From contig NZ_CYSA01000026.1 in assembly GCF_001458355.1 (NCBI RefSeq), positions 310,001 through 374,000 on the forward strand: 64,000 nt of DNA. The letters are read 5' to 3'. Shown piece by piece: positions 7,150 to 16,432 of this stretch. A program made the position numbers and the translations under genes. Each line of letters starts with the position of its first letter. Within the stretch, counting starts at the first letter, position 1. The notes below the pieces were generated by a model. It saw only the letters and a list, made by a program, of their open reading frames with translations. It did not search any database and had not been told where the DNA came from. Source of the DNA: Thalassovita gelatinovora. Lineage in GTDB: Bacteria > Pseudomonadota > Alphaproteobacteria > Rhodobacterales > Rhodobacteraceae.

Positions 7150-10071
7150 ATGTGCGCCGATACCCCCGAGACCCTCGATTACAAATCCACCCTGAACCTG
7201 CCGCAGACCGATTTTCCGATGCGCGCGGGCCTGCCCAAGCGCGAACCCGGCTGGCTTGACCGCTGGGCGGAAATGGGCATCTATGACCGCCTGCGCGACA
7301 AGGCCAAGGATGGCAGCCGCCAGCCCTTCACCCTGCATGACGGCCCGCCCTATGCCAACGGTCACCTGCATATCGGTCACGCGCTGAACAAGACCATCAA
7401 GGACATGATCGTGCGCAGCCATCAGATGATGGGCTTTGATGCGCGTTACGTGCCGGGCTGGGATTGTCACGGGTTGCCGATCGAATGGAAGATCGAAGAA
7501 CAGTACCGCGCCAAGGGCAAGGACAAGGATGCCGTTGACGTGGTGGAATTCCGCCGCGAATGCCGCGCCTTTGCCGCCGAATGGGTCGATATCCAGCGCG
7601 ATGAATTCAAGCGTCTGGGCATCACCGGGAACTGGGCCGATCCCTATCTGACGATGGATTACCACGCCGAAGCGGTGATCGCCGAAGAATTCATGAAATT
7701 CCTGATGAACGGCACGCTTTATCAAGGCTCGAAACCGGTGATGTGGTCGCCGGTGGAAAAAACCGCGCTGGCCGAGGCCGAAATCGAATATCACGATCAC
7801 AAGAGCCACACGATCTGGGTGCCTTTCGCCGCACAGAACGGCACCGGCGATCTGGAAGGTGTCAAGGCGGTGATCTGGACGACGACCCCTTGGACGATCC
7901 CGTCCAACAAGGCCGTCGCCTATAACCCGAAAATCGCTTACGGGCTTTATGAAATCACCGGCACGCCGGACGAATGCTGGTGCAAAGTGGGCGACAAATA
8001 CCTGTTGGCCGATGCTTTGGCCGAAGACGTGCTGGTCAAGGCGCGGCTTGAGGACGGCATGTGGAAACGCCTGCGCGATGTTGCGCCCGAGGAACTGGAC
8101 ACGCTGACCCTGTCGCATCCTTTTGCCGGGATCGACGGTGCGAACGGGTTTTGGGATTACGACGTGCCGATGATCGATGGCGATCACGTCACCGACGATG
8201 CCGGTACCGGTTTCGTGCATACCGCGCCCAGCCACGGCGCCGACGACTATGAATGTTTCGTCAAGCGGGGCTGGCTGGACCGGATGACCCACAATGTCGG
8301 TGAAGAAAGCGAATTCCTGCCGCATGTGCCGTTCTTTGCCGGGCTCAAGGTGTTCAACCACAAGGGCAAGGAAGACAAGGCCAACGCTGCCGTGATCGAC
8401 AAGCTGGTCGAAGCGGGCGGGTTGATCGCGCGGGGCCGCGTCACCCACAGCTATCCGCATAGCTGGCGGTCCAAGGCCCCGATCGTGTTCCGCAACACGC
8501 CGCAATGGTTCGCCGCCATCGACCGCAAGATCGACGACGGTCAGGGCAGCTATGGCGATACCATCCGGGAACGGGCGCTGACCTCGATTGATCAACTGGT
8601 GAAATTCACCCCGCAGACCGGGCGCAACCGGTTGTATTCGATGATCGAATCCCGCCCCGACTGGGTACTGAGCCGGCAACGCGCCTGGGGTGTGCCGCTG
8701 ACCTGCTTTACCAAGAAGGGCGTGCTGCCGACCGATCCCGATTTCCTGCTGCGAAATGACGCCGTGAATACCCGCATTTCCGAAGCCTTCGAAGCCGATG
8801 GCGCCGATGTCTGGTATGGTGACGGCGCCAAGGATCGTTTCCTTGGCGGCATCGTCGATCCGGACGCCTATGATCAGGTATTTGACGTGCTCGACGTGTG
8901 GTTCGATTCCGGCTCGACCCATGCCTTCGTGTTGCGCGACCGTCCCGATGGCACCGCCGACGGCATCGCCGATGTTTATATGGAAGGCACCGATCAACAT
9001 CGCGGCTGGTTCCATTCTTCCCTGTTACAGGCTTGTGGCACCAAGGGCCGTGCGCCTTACCGCAACGTGGTGACACATGGGTTCACGCTGGACGAGAAGG
9101 GCAATAAAATGTCCAAATCGCTGGGCAATACCATCGTGCCGGAAAAGGTCGTGCAGCAATACGGTGCCGATATCTTGCGGCTTTGGGTGGCCCAGACCGA
9201 TTACACCGCCGATCAGCGGATCGGCCCGGAAATCCTCAAGGGCGTAGCGGACAGCTATCGCCGGTTGCGCAACACGCTGCGCTTCATGCTGGGGGCGCTG
9301 AATGAATTTTCTGACGCCGACCGGGTCGATCCCGCCGACATGCCGGAACTGGAACAATGGGTGCTGCACCGCTTGGCGGAACTCGATCACAAGGTGCGCA
9401 ACGGCTATCAATCCTATGATTTCCAAGGCGTGTTTTCGGCCGTGTTCAACTTTGCCACGGTGGACCTGTCGGCGTTCTATTTCGACATCCGCAAGGACGC
9501 GCTGTATTGCGACGGCGACACGGCCCGACGCCGGGCCGCGCGCAGCGTGCTGGACATCCTGTTCCACCGCCTGACCACCTGGTTGGCCCCGATCCTGGTG
9601 TTCACGATGGAAGAAGTGTGGCTTGAACGCTTCCCCGGCGCGGACAGCTCGATCCATCTGGTCGATATCCCCGAAACCCCGGCCAATTGGCTCAATGAAC
9701 CGTTGGCGGCGAAATGGGCGCAGGTCCGTCAGGCCCGCCGCGTCGTCACCGCCGCGCTGGAATTGCAACGCACCGACAAGGTGATCGGGGCGTCCTTGGA
9801 AGCGGCCCCGGTGGTTCATGTGCGCGACGCCGAAACCTTGGCGGCGCTGAAAACCGTCAGTTTCGACGATATCTGCATCACTTCCGATATCGTGCTGACC
9901 GGCGATCCGGTGCCGTCCGAAGCCTTCCGCTTGCCGGAAATCGAAGGCATTGGTGTGGTGTTCGAAAAAGCCGAGGGTGAAAAGTGTCAAAGGTGCTGGA
10001 AAATCCTGCCCGATGTCGGCACCCACGCCCATCCGGGCACGTGCAAACGCTGCGATGAGGCGCTGAACTGA
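7150..10071 (+). CDS. ileS: Isoleucyl-tRNA synthetase
   Basis: Charges tRNA-Ile with isoleucine and edits misactivated valine. The 973-residue class I synthetase has NGHLHIGHALNK (HIGH signature) near residue 75, a CP1 editing insert with TTTPWTIPSNKA, and KMSKSLGNT. It ends in a C-terminal zinc site CQRCW...CKRCDEALN. The ATG at 7150 follows GAAGGA with good spacing. A strong intrinsic terminator follows immediately, so the gene is probably transcribed alone. I see no T-box leader, as expected for a proteobacterium. Confidence 0.98.
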   Translation: MCADTPETLDYKSTLNLPQTDFPMRAGLPKREPGWLDRWAEMGIYDRLRDKAKDGSRQPFTLHDGPPYANGHLHIGHALNKTIKDMIVRSHQMMGFDARYVPGWDCHGLPIEWKIEEQYRAKGKDKDAVDVVEFRRECRAFAAEWVDIQRDEFKRLGITGNWADPYLTMDYHAEAVIAEEFMKFLMNGTLYQGSKPVMWSPVEKTALAEAEIEYHDHKSHTIWVPFAAQNGTGDLEGVKAVIWTTTPWTIPSNKAVAYNPKIAYGLYEITGTPDECWCKVGDKYLLADALAEDVLVKARLEDGMWKRLRDVAPEELDTLTLSHPFAGIDGANGFWDYDVPMIDGDHVTDDAGTGFVHTAPSHGADDYECFVKRGWLDRMTHNVGEESEFLPHVPFFAGLKVFNHKGKEDKANAAVIDKLVEAGGLIARGRVTHSYPHSWRSKAPIVFRNTPQWFAAIDRKIDDGQGSYGDTIRERALTSIDQLVKFTPQTGRNRLYSMIESRPDWVLSRQRAWGVPLTCFTKKGVLPTDPDFLLRNDAVNTRISEAFEADGADVWYGDGAKDRFLGGIVDPDAYDQVFDVLDVWFDSGSTHAFVLRDRPDGTADGIADVYMEGTDQHRGWFHSSLLQACGTKGRAPYRNVVTHGFTLDEKGNKMSKSLGNTIVPEKVVQQYGADILRLWVAQTDYTADQRIGPEILKGVADSYRRLRNTLRFMLGALNEFSDADRVDPADMPELEQWVLHRLAELDHKVRNGYQSYDFQGVFSAVFNFATVDLSAFYFDIRKDALYCDGDTARRRAARSVLDILFHRLTTWLAPILVFTMEEVWLERFPGADSSIHLVDIPETPANWLNEPLAAKWAQVRQARRVVTAALELQRTDKVIGASLEAAPVVHVRDAETLAALKTVSFDDICITSDIVLTGDPVPSEAFRLPEIEGIGVVFEKAEGEKCQRCWKILPDVGTHAHPGTCKRCDEALN

Positions 10072-10081
10072 ACCACAGAAA

Positions 10082-10113
10082 TGGCCCCAAACCCGGTTTG
10101 GGGCCATTTTTAC
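10082..10113 (+). terminator. Rho-independent terminator of ileS
   Basis: TGGCCCCAAACC and GGTTTGGGGCCA form a long near-perfect stem followed by a five-T run (10108-10112), 11 bases after the ileS stop. Confidence 0.9.
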
Positions 10114-10126
10114 AAGGAATGTCCTA

Positions 10127-10579
10127 ATGTTACGGCTGACTGTTGAAACGCCAACCGGCGCTGTCACCCTGACCGAAGACACTGGTGCCATCACCCGCGC
10201 AGATTGGTGCGGCAGCCATTCCGACCGGTCGCCATTGCTGGATAAGGCGGCGCACCAACTGACCGAATATTTCAACGGCGACCGGACCGCATTCGACCTG
10301 CCATTGCGGGTGGACGGATCGGATTTTCAACGTCGGGTCTGCGCCGCGATCACTGCTATTCCATTCGGAGAAACAAGAACCTACGGCGACTTGGCAAAGA
10401 ATTTGCAAGTCCCGGCACAGGCGGTCGGGCAGGGCTGTGGCGGCAATCCGATCCCGATCCTGATCCCCTGTCACCGGGTGTTGGGCAGCAAGGGATTGGG
10501 CGGGTTTTCCGGTCGTGGCGGGGTGGAAACCAAGGTCTGGTTGCTGAAACACGAAGGCGCTGCAGGGCTGCTGATTTGA
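10127..10579 (+). CDS. ogt: Methylated-DNA-protein-cysteine S-methyltransferase
   Basis: Suicide DNA-repair enzyme that transfers alkyl groups from O6-alkylguanine to its own cysteine. The 150-residue product has the PCHRV active-site motif (IPCHRVLGSKGLGGFSGR) and the helix-turn-helix-like segment RRVCAAITAIPFGETRTYGDLA that flips the damaged base. It lacks an N-terminal Ada activator domain, so it is a constitutive Ogt-type enzyme rather than an Ada regulator. The ATG at 10127 follows AAGGA. It lies next to the DnaA-box-rich spacer. Confidence 0.93.
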   Translation: MLRLTVETPTGAVTLTEDTGAITRADWCGSHSDRSPLLDKAAHQLTEYFNGDRTAFDLPLRVDGSDFQRRVCAAITAIPFGETRTYGDLAKNLQVPAQAVGQGCGGNPIPILIPCHRVLGSKGLGGFSGRGGVETKVWLLKHEGAAGLLI

Positions 10580-10623
10580 CCTGAGACCCGGTAAAACTGG
10601 ACAAATGCGACGGTGATTGAAGT

Positions 10624-10839
10624 CTATCCACAGAAAACACGGGTAAACTTGTCTTGATGCAGCAATTTGTGGATAACTTGCCGGGGTTTAGCCACATGTA
10701 TTGCAACATCCGCTGCCCGGTCACGACCCGGTCCCGGTGGAAAGACCGCGCTATGAACCTGTCACATAAGAGTCATATTATTGGATATATCCACATAAAA
10801 TGGGATATAGCTTATCCATTTCGAACATTTTGTGGATAA
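10624..10839. other. Cluster of DnaA-box-like 9-mers in an AT-rich spacer (possible replication-related site)
   Basis: Two exact TTATCCACA boxes lie on the minus strand (10668-10676 and 10831-10839). Near matches are CTATCCACA (10624-10632), TTAGCCACA (10688-10696), ATATCCACA (10787-10795) and TTATCCATT (10812-10820). The stretch 10754-10830 is distinctly AT-rich against high-GC neighbours and could unwind. This density in about 215 bases fits a DnaA-binding locus such as an origin, a titration site or a DnaA-controlled promoter. No dnaA, dnaN or parAB gene lies in the window. Confidence 0.6.
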
Positions 10840-10840
10840 C

Positions 10841-11545
10841 TCAGGCGGCCCGCTTTTCCGGCACGACCTGCTGCACGATCCCGACCAGCAACAGGTAGAC
10901 CGAGGTCGCCACCAACCCCCAATGCGCCCAGCTGTCGGGGTGAAAATCGACCCAGGCGGCCCAACCGGCAAAGAAGGTCCAAGCCAGCGCCACCGGCAGG
11001 GACAGCCCGCGCCACCGTTCAGTCCGCACCGGATGGATGAATTTCAACGGCATGAACATCGCGGCGGCCAACACCGTGACCAGCGTCAGGATGACCCAGA
11101 AATTCGGCGTCAGCGCGAACAGCACGATCACCAGCATGTTCCAGCATCCGGGAAACCCCGAAAAGGAATTGTCCTTGGTCTTCATCCTCGTGTCGGCGAA
11201 ATACATCGCGCTGGCAAAGGTGATGATGATGATCGAAAACCAACCGGTCCAGCCCGGCAACAGCCCGGACTTGAACAGCGCAAAAGCCGGAATGAACACG
11301 TAAGTCAGGTAATCAATGATCAGGTCCAACAGCACGCCGTCGAACTGCGCCGCGTAATGTTTGACGTGATAGCGCCGCGCCAACGGCCCGTCGATCCCAT
11401 CCACGGCAAAGGCCACGACCAGCCACAGAAACATCAGGCTCCACTTTCCGTCCACCGCTGCCAGCATCGCCAGCATGGCAAATACCGCCCCGGTGGCGGT
11501 CAGCAGGTGAACCGATAACGCTTTGAATTCGTTTGTAATAACCAT
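10841..11545 (-). CDS. pcs: Phosphatidylcholine synthase
   Basis: Condenses choline with CDP-diacylglycerol to make phosphatidylcholine in the inner membrane, a route typical of alphaproteobacteria. The 234-residue product has the CDP-alcohol phosphatidyltransferase signature, here DGIDGPLARR followed by FDGVLLDLIIDYLTYVF, and about eight hydrophobic segments. The start at 11545 gives MVITNEFKALSVHLLTATG, matching Pcs length. The stop codon abuts the last DnaA box, so the gene's 3' end faces the box cluster. Confidence 0.93.
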   Translation of the reverse strand: MVITNEFKALSVHLLTATGAVFAMLAMLAAVDGKWSLMFLWLVVAFAVDGIDGPLARRYHVKHYAAQFDGVLLDLIIDYLTYVFIPAFALFKSGLLPGWTGWFSIIIITFASAMYFADTRMKTKDNSFSGFPGCWNMLVIVLFALTPNFWVILTLVTVLAAAMFMPLKFIHPVRTERWRGLSLPVALAWTFFAGWAAWVDFHPDSWAHWGLVATSVYLLLVGIVQQVVPEKRAA

Positions 11546-11566
11546 TCCAGATCCCTGTTGCGCGGC

Positions 11567-12490
11567 TTAGCCTGCTTTCGGATGGGTTCTGTCATATACC
11601 TCCAAGATGCGGGTCAAGTCCACCGCGGTATAGGCTTGGGTGGTCGACAAGGATGCGTGGCCCAGAAGTTCCTGAATCGCCCGCAAATCACCGCCCGCAT
11701 TCAACAGATGGGTGGCGAAACTGTGCCGCATCGCGTGCGGCGTGGCTGTGGCGGGCAGGCCCAGCTGCATTCGCGCCTGTTCCATCCCCTTCTGGATGAT
11801 ACGCGGGCTCAACGCGCCCCCGCGCACGCCGCGAAACAGCGCGGTATCGGGGTCCATCGGGAACGGGCACAACCGGACATAGCGTGCAACCGCCGCCTTT
11901 GCTGCCGGTAAAACCGGCACCATGCGTTCCTTGTTGCCCTTGCCAAGAATGCGCAGGCTATCGGCCAGCGGCACATCGCGCCCGGTCAATCCCAGCGCCT
12001 CGGATATCCGCAATCCGCAGCCATAAAGCAGGGTCACAACCGCCACGTCGCGGGCCGCGACCCAATCTTCGCCCGCCTGCATTTCGACCGTGTCGATCAT
12101 GTCGCGCGCGGCATCCTCGTCCAAGGGGCGGGGCAGTTTTGCGGTGAATTTCGGCATCCGTGTGGACAGAACGGCGGTGGGTTCGAACCCTTCGCGTTCT
12201 GCCAGCCAGCGATAAAAACTCTTTACCGCCGACAGTTTGCGCGCCAGGGACCGCGATCCGACCTTGCCCGACCGGGTAAAAGCCATCCAGGCGCGCATAT
12301 CCGAAACGGTGATCTGCGACAGCGGCGTCAACCCTTGGGTCTGGCCCTTATGTTCAGTCATGAAAGTCAGAAAATCGCCCACATCGCGGGAATAGGCCGC
12401 GATGGTGTGATCCGACGCGTCGTTCAGCGCTTTTTGTCCCTCCAGCCACCGTTGCAGGGCATCCCGCGCCGCCGGAGAGATCAGGCTCAT
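11567..12490 (-). CDS. xerC: Tyrosine recombinase XerC
   Basis: Site-specific recombinase that, with XerD, resolves chromosome dimers at dif near the end of replication. The 307-residue protein has an N-terminal SAM-like core-binding domain (SDHTIAAYSRDVGDFL) and a C-terminal catalytic domain. Catalytic residues visible are Arg in YGCGLRISEALGL, Lys in GKGNKERMVPV, HxxR in PHAMRHSFATHLL, the LLGHASLSTTQAYT block and its nucleophilic Tyr. The start at 12490 overlaps the DUF484 stop by ATGA, so the two are translationally coupled, as in many proteobacteria. Confidence 0.95.
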   Translation of the reverse strand: MSLISPAARDALQRWLEGQKALNDASDHTIAAYSRDVGDFLTFMTEHKGQTQGLTPLSQITVSDMRAWMAFTRSGKVGSRSLARKLSAVKSFYRWLAEREGFEPTAVLSTRMPKFTAKLPRPLDEDAARDMIDTVEMQAGEDWVAARDVAVVTLLYGCGLRISEALGLTGRDVPLADSLRILGKGNKERMVPVLPAAKAAVARYVRLCPFPMDPDTALFRGVRGGALSPRIIQKGMEQARMQLGLPATATPHAMRHSFATHLLNAGGDLRAIQELLGHASLSTTQAYTAVDLTRILEVYDRTHPKAG

Positions 12491-13191
12491 GACAGCCAGC
12501 GGCGCATCGAACGTTCGAACACGGCGGCGAAAAACGCCAACAGGTCGGTGCCCTGTTGCGGGCTGAACTGATGCGGGTCTTCGGCGCCCATCACCAACAT
12601 GCCGGGCAACCGGCCCGCGCCGAAATCCAGTTTCAGGCAGGCTTCGGACCGCATCCAATCGGCCTTGTCGCCATAGATTTCCGGCGCGCCGTCCTGAATC
12701 TGCCGCAAAGTGACCTGACGCAGCGGGATATTGCGGCCTTGGGTCAGGTAATCGGCGATGAAGCCCGGTTCGGCCACCGACAACACATCGCCCAGCCGCT
12801 GCACTGCCGGTTCTTCGTCATTTTGCACCGATTCCAGCACCAGCTTGACGCAATCGACCCGCAGAATATCGGCCACCGGTCCGGCCAGATCGCGCAGGAA
12901 CACTTCGAATTCCATCGGGTCCAGCATGCGCAGAATGGCACGATTGACCTGATTGGTGCCGGCCAGATTTTCATAGGCGGCGGCGATCACGCTGCGATGG
13001 GTGTCTTCCAGCCGGTCCAGCCGGGATTCGAGCCGTTCCATCGCGATACCGCGCAGATCGACGATATTGCCGCCCATCGCCCGTTCATTCGCTGCGATCA
13101 GCGCATGCATAAGGTCTTGATCGTCAAGGATAACATCGGGCTGCGAAATGATCTGTTCGCGCAACTGGTCGTTGATCTTGGGCTTGCTCAT
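12487..13191 (-). CDS. DUF484 family protein
   Basis: A 234-residue cytoplasmic protein of the DUF484 family (GAF-like fold), of unknown biochemical role but widely found just upstream of xerC. Visible family features are the N-terminal LREQIISQPDVILDDQDLMHALI and the mid-region HRSVIAAAYENLAGTNQVNRAIL. I chose the ATG at 13191 (MSKPKIND); an ATG five codons upstream at 13206 is also possible and neither has a clear ribosome site. It overlaps xerC by four bases. Confidence 0.85.
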   Translation of the reverse strand: MSKPKINDQLREQIISQPDVILDDQDLMHALIAANERAMGGNIVDLRGIAMERLESRLDRLEDTHRSVIAAAYENLAGTNQVNRAILRMLDPMEFEVFLRDLAGPVADILRVDCVKLVLESVQNDEEPAVQRLGDVLSVAEPGFIADYLTQGRNIPLRQVTLRQIQDGAPEIYGDKADWMRSEACLKLDFGAGRLPGMLVMGAEDPHQFSPQQGTDLLAFFAAVFERSMRRWLS

Positions 13192-13407
13192 CGGTCCATC
13201 ATTCATCTTTTGCCTAACCGTAACAGATGGTTCGCGGGATTTCTTCATGTTTTTCACTGAAAAACTCAAAAATTGGCCCCGATTGCCTGCCCTTTCCCAA
13301 ACGCTTTGTGGAAAACTTTGCGAAACGACACGAAACCAATGTGTTACTTTGACAGGTGCCTGTGAATAACGCCGTGCGGGTTTCTGCCGGTCACAACCGC
13401 CAGCCAT

Positions 13408-13433
13408 AAAAAAGGCGCGCCAACCGGCGCGCC
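13408..13433 (-). terminator. Rho-independent terminator of fsa
   Basis: GGCGCGCC-AACC-GGCGCGCC forms an 8-bp GC stem. On the minus strand it is followed by six T (A-run 13408-13413 on the + strand), 25 bases beyond the fsa stop. Confidence 0.9.
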
Positions 13434-13457
13434 CGTGTCTTCGCGATCCGGGACGGT

Positions 13458-14111
13458 TTACAGGATCTTGATACCGGCCGCGTCGATATCGGCCAGGAAG
13501 GTCGCCAATCCCTTGTCGGTCAGCGGGTGGTTGACCAGCGATTTGATCACCGCGGGCGGTGCGGTCATCACGTCGGCCCCGATCCGGGCACAATCGAGCA
13601 CATGGTTCACCGACCGGATCGACGCTGCCAGGATCTGGGTTTCGAACCCGTAATTGTCGTAAACCGTGCGGATATCTTCGATCAGCTCCATCCCGTCCAG
13701 CCCGATATCGTCGATCCGGCCGATGAAGGGGCTGATGAAGGTTGCGCCCGCCTTGGCCGCCAACAGCGCCTGATTGGCGCTGAAACACAGCGTCACGTTG
13801 ACCATGTGGCCGTCATCGCTCAGCACCTTGCAGGCTTTCAACCCGTCCCAGGTCAGCGGCACCTTGACGGCGATGTTTTCGGCGATCCCGGCCAGCTTGC
13901 GGCCTTCGCTGATCATCGTGTCGGCATCGGTTGCGGTCACTTCGGCGGACACCGGACCATCGACCAGATCGCAGATCTGCTTGGTCACGTCTAATATGTC
14001 GCGGCCGGACTTCTTGATCAGCGACGGGTTGGTGGTCACACCATCGACCATGCCCAACTCGTGCAGCTCGGCGATGGCATCGAATTCGGCAGTATCTACA
14101 AAGAATTTCAT
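13458..14111 (-). CDS. fsa: Fructose-6-phosphate aldolase / small transaldolase
   Basis: Class I aldolase of the small transaldolase (TalC/FSA) family, 217 residues, acting in pentose-phosphate sugar interconversion. The N-terminus [13 protein letters not shown], the [11 protein letters not shown] block and the Schiff-base lysine in [16 protein letters not shown] are plain, and the C-terminal [15 protein letters not shown] matches the family. Sequence alone does not decide between true transaldolase and FSA activity. It is divergent from priA across about 80 bases and ends at a strong terminator. Confidence 0.92.
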   Translation of the reverse strand: MKFFVDTAEFDAIAELHELGMVDGVTTNPSLIKKSGRDILDVTKQICDLVDGPVSAEVTATDADTMISEGRKLAGIAENIAVKVPLTWDGLKACKVLSDDGHMVNVTLCFSANQALLAAKAGATFISPFIGRIDDIGLDGMELIEDIRTVYDNYGFETQILAASIRSVNHVLDCARIGADVMTAPPAVIKSLVNHPLTDKGLATFLADIDAAGIKIL

Positions 14112-14194
14112 CTCGGGGCCTCGAATGGGTTGGACTTTGCTCGGCTTGGCTTTACCCCATAGAGACTATACCCGAAACCCAAAAAAGGCGACCC

Positions 14195-16390
14195 GTGACC
14201 GAGCAGGATTTCTTTGATCAGGGCGATCTAATCGGCGTGCTGACGACCCAGCCGCTGGATCGTGTTCTGGATTACAAAGCGCCCGAAGGCGGCTGCTGGC
14301 GCGGTGCCTTCGTCGAGGTGCCGCTGGGCCCGCGCAAGGTGCTGGGCGTGGTCTGGGGCGCCGGCAAGGGCGATTATGACCGCTCGAAAATCCGCTCGGT
14401 GATCCGGGTGCTGGATGTCGCTCCGATGCGCGAAGAAATGCGCGCCTTCCTGACCCGCGCTGCCGATTATACCCTGACCCCGATGGCCGCGATGCTGCGG
14501 CTGGCCACCCGCGCGCCGGGGCTGGGCGATCCACCTTCGATGCAGAAAATCTACCGTCTCGGCAGTGGCGAACCGGACCGAAAAACCGATGCCCGAACAC
14601 GGGTGGTCGAGGTGCTGCGCGATTATGGCGGGCTGGCCTTCACGTTGAAGGAACTGGCCGAAATGGCCGGGGTTTCGACCAGCGTGGTCAAAGGTTTGGT
14701 CAAACAGGGCGTGGTGTTGGAACAGGACCGGCCACGCGATCTGCCGTTCCCGGTGATGGACCCCGATCATGGCGGCAAGGCGCTGACCGAGGATCAGGCA
14801 AATTCTGCCGCCGCGCTGCGTGCCGCACAGCAAACCGGCCGCTATGGCACCACGCTTTTGCGCGGTGTCACCGGGTCGGGCAAGACCGAAGTCTATCTCG
14901 AAGCGGTGGCCGAATGTCTGCGGCAAGGCCGTCAGGCGCTGGTGCTGCTGCCGGAAATCGCGCTGACGGCGGAATTCCTGACCCGGGTCGAAGCCCGCTT
15001 TGGCACCAAACCGGCAGAATGGCATTCCGGCGTCACCATGACCGAACGCCGAAGAATCTGGAAAATGGTCGGGCAGGGCGGGGTGCAGATGGTGATCGGG
15101 GCGCGGTCTGCGCTGTTCCTGCCGTTTCAAAACCTTGGTCTGATCGTGGTCGATGAAGAACATGACAATTCCTACAAACAGGAAGACGGCGTTTTGTATA
15201 ATGCCCGTGACATGGCGGTTCTGCGCGCCAGCCTGTGCGACGCGCGGGTGATTCTGGCCTCGGCCACGCCAAGCCTTGAAAGCTGGACCAATGCCGAAGC
15301 GGGCAAATATGACAAACTGACCCTGACCAGCCGCTTCGGCGCTTCGGTGATGCCAGACATGAAAGCGATCGACATGCGCGGCGAACAATTGCCGTCCGAT
15401 CGCTGGATTTCGGGCACCCTGCAACGGGCGGTGCAGGCGCGGATCGACAAGGGCGAACAGGCGTTGTTGTTCATCAACCGGCGCGGCTATGCGCCGGTGA
15501 CGATTTGCCGGGCCTGCGGCCATCAGATCGCCTGCGACCATTGCGATGCGCGGATGGTGGAACACCGGTTCCTGAAACGGCTGGTCTGCCATCAATGCGG
15601 CGAAACCAAACCGATGCCGGAAAAATGCCCCCATTGCGACGCCGAAGGCCGTCTGGCCCCGGTCGGACCGGGGGTGGAACGGCTGTCCGAAGAAGCGGTG
15701 AAACTGTTCCCCGATGCAAAGGTCGTCACGCTCAGTTCCGACATGTTCGGCACCGCGCGGGAACTAAAGGCCCAGATCGCCGAAATCGCCGAAGGGGCCG
15801 CCGATATCATCATCGGCACCCAACTGGTCGCCAAGGGGCATAATTTTCCGCTGCTGACGCTGGTCGGGGTGATCGATGCCGACCTTGGCTTGCAAGGCTC
15901 GGACCTGCGCGCCGCCGAACGCACCTTTCAACTGATGCGGCAGGTCGCGGGCCGCGCCGGTCGGGCCGAACGCAAAGGCACCGCTCTGTTGCAGACCTAT
16001 CAACCCGAACACCCGGTGATCCGCGCCATTCTGGCCGGTGACGAAGAAGGGTTCTGGCGCGCCGAAGCCGAAGAACGCCGCCATGCCGGGGTGCCGCCCT
16101 TTGGCCGCATGGCCGGGATCATCCTCAGCTCGCCCGATCCGCAGGCGGTGTTCGACCTTGGCACCGACATGGCCCGGCGCAACGCCCCGTTACGACAGGT
16201 CGGGGCACAGGTTTTCGGCCCGGCCCCGGCCCCGATTGCCCGTATTCGCGGGCGCCACCGGGTGCGGCTGCTGGTCAAGGCCGACAAATCCGCGCCGTTG
16301 CAGGCGGCGCTGTCACGCTGGATCGCGCAGTTCAAACTGCCCAACCAGATGCGCCTGACCGTCGATATCGACCCGCAAAGCTTTTACTGA
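14195..16390 (+). CDS. priA: Primosomal protein N' (replication restart helicase)
   Basis: Superfamily 2 DNA helicase that recognises stalled forks and reloads the replisome. The 731-residue product has Walker A GVTGSGKTEVY, the DEEH box (VVDEEHDNSYKQEDG) and a zinc-binding insert with four CxxC pairs (CRACG, CDHC, CHQCG, CPHC). The helicase core continues through IGTQLVAKGHNFP and QVAGRAGRAERKG. The start is a GTG at 14195 preceded by AAGG. It is divergent from fsa. Confidence 0.97.
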   Translation: MTEQDFFDQGDLIGVLTTQPLDRVLDYKAPEGGCWRGAFVEVPLGPRKVLGVVWGAGKGDYDRSKIRSVIRVLDVAPMREEMRAFLTRAADYTLTPMAAMLRLATRAPGLGDPPSMQKIYRLGSGEPDRKTDARTRVVEVLRDYGGLAFTLKELAEMAGVSTSVVKGLVKQGVVLEQDRPRDLPFPVMDPDHGGKALTEDQANSAAALRAAQQTGRYGTTLLRGVTGSGKTEVYLEAVAECLRQGRQALVLLPEIALTAEFLTRVEARFGTKPAEWHSGVTMTERRRIWKMVGQGGVQMVIGARSALFLPFQNLGLIVVDEEHDNSYKQEDGVLYNARDMAVLRASLCDARVILASATPSLESWTNAEAGKYDKLTLTSRFGASVMPDMKAIDMRGEQLPSDRWISGTLQRAVQARIDKGEQALLFINRRGYAPVTICRACGHQIACDHCDARMVEHRFLKRLVCHQCGETKPMPEKCPHCDAEGRLAPVGPGVERLSEEAVKLFPDAKVVTLSSDMFGTARELKAQIAEIAEGAADIIIGTQLVAKGHNFPLLTLVGVIDADLGLQGSDLRAAERTFQLMRQVAGRAGRAERKGTALLQTYQPEHPVIRAILAGDEEGFWRAEAEERRHAGVPPFGRMAGIILSSPDPQAVFDLGTDMARRNAPLRQVGAQVFGPAPAPIARIRGRHRVRLLVKADKSAPLQAALSRWIAQFKLPNQMRLTVDIDPQSFY

Positions 16391-16432
16391 CCGATTGCCT
16401 CTCGCGCCGCAGATCGCGGCCGAAGTCGCCGC

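Noticed and set aside
7042-9015. A 657-codon open frame on the minus strand
   Set aside because: It lies entirely antisense to ileS, whose HIGH, KMSKS and zinc motifs are unambiguous. Long antisense frames are expected in high-GC DNA.
10624-10839. Calling this spacer oriC outright
   Set aside because: Box density is suggestive, but no GC skew could be computed and no origin-linked genes (dnaA, dnaN, parAB) are present.
12170-12200. tRNA T-loop-like GGTTCGAACC string
   Set aside because: It lies in frame inside xerC and has no acceptor or anticodon arms around it.
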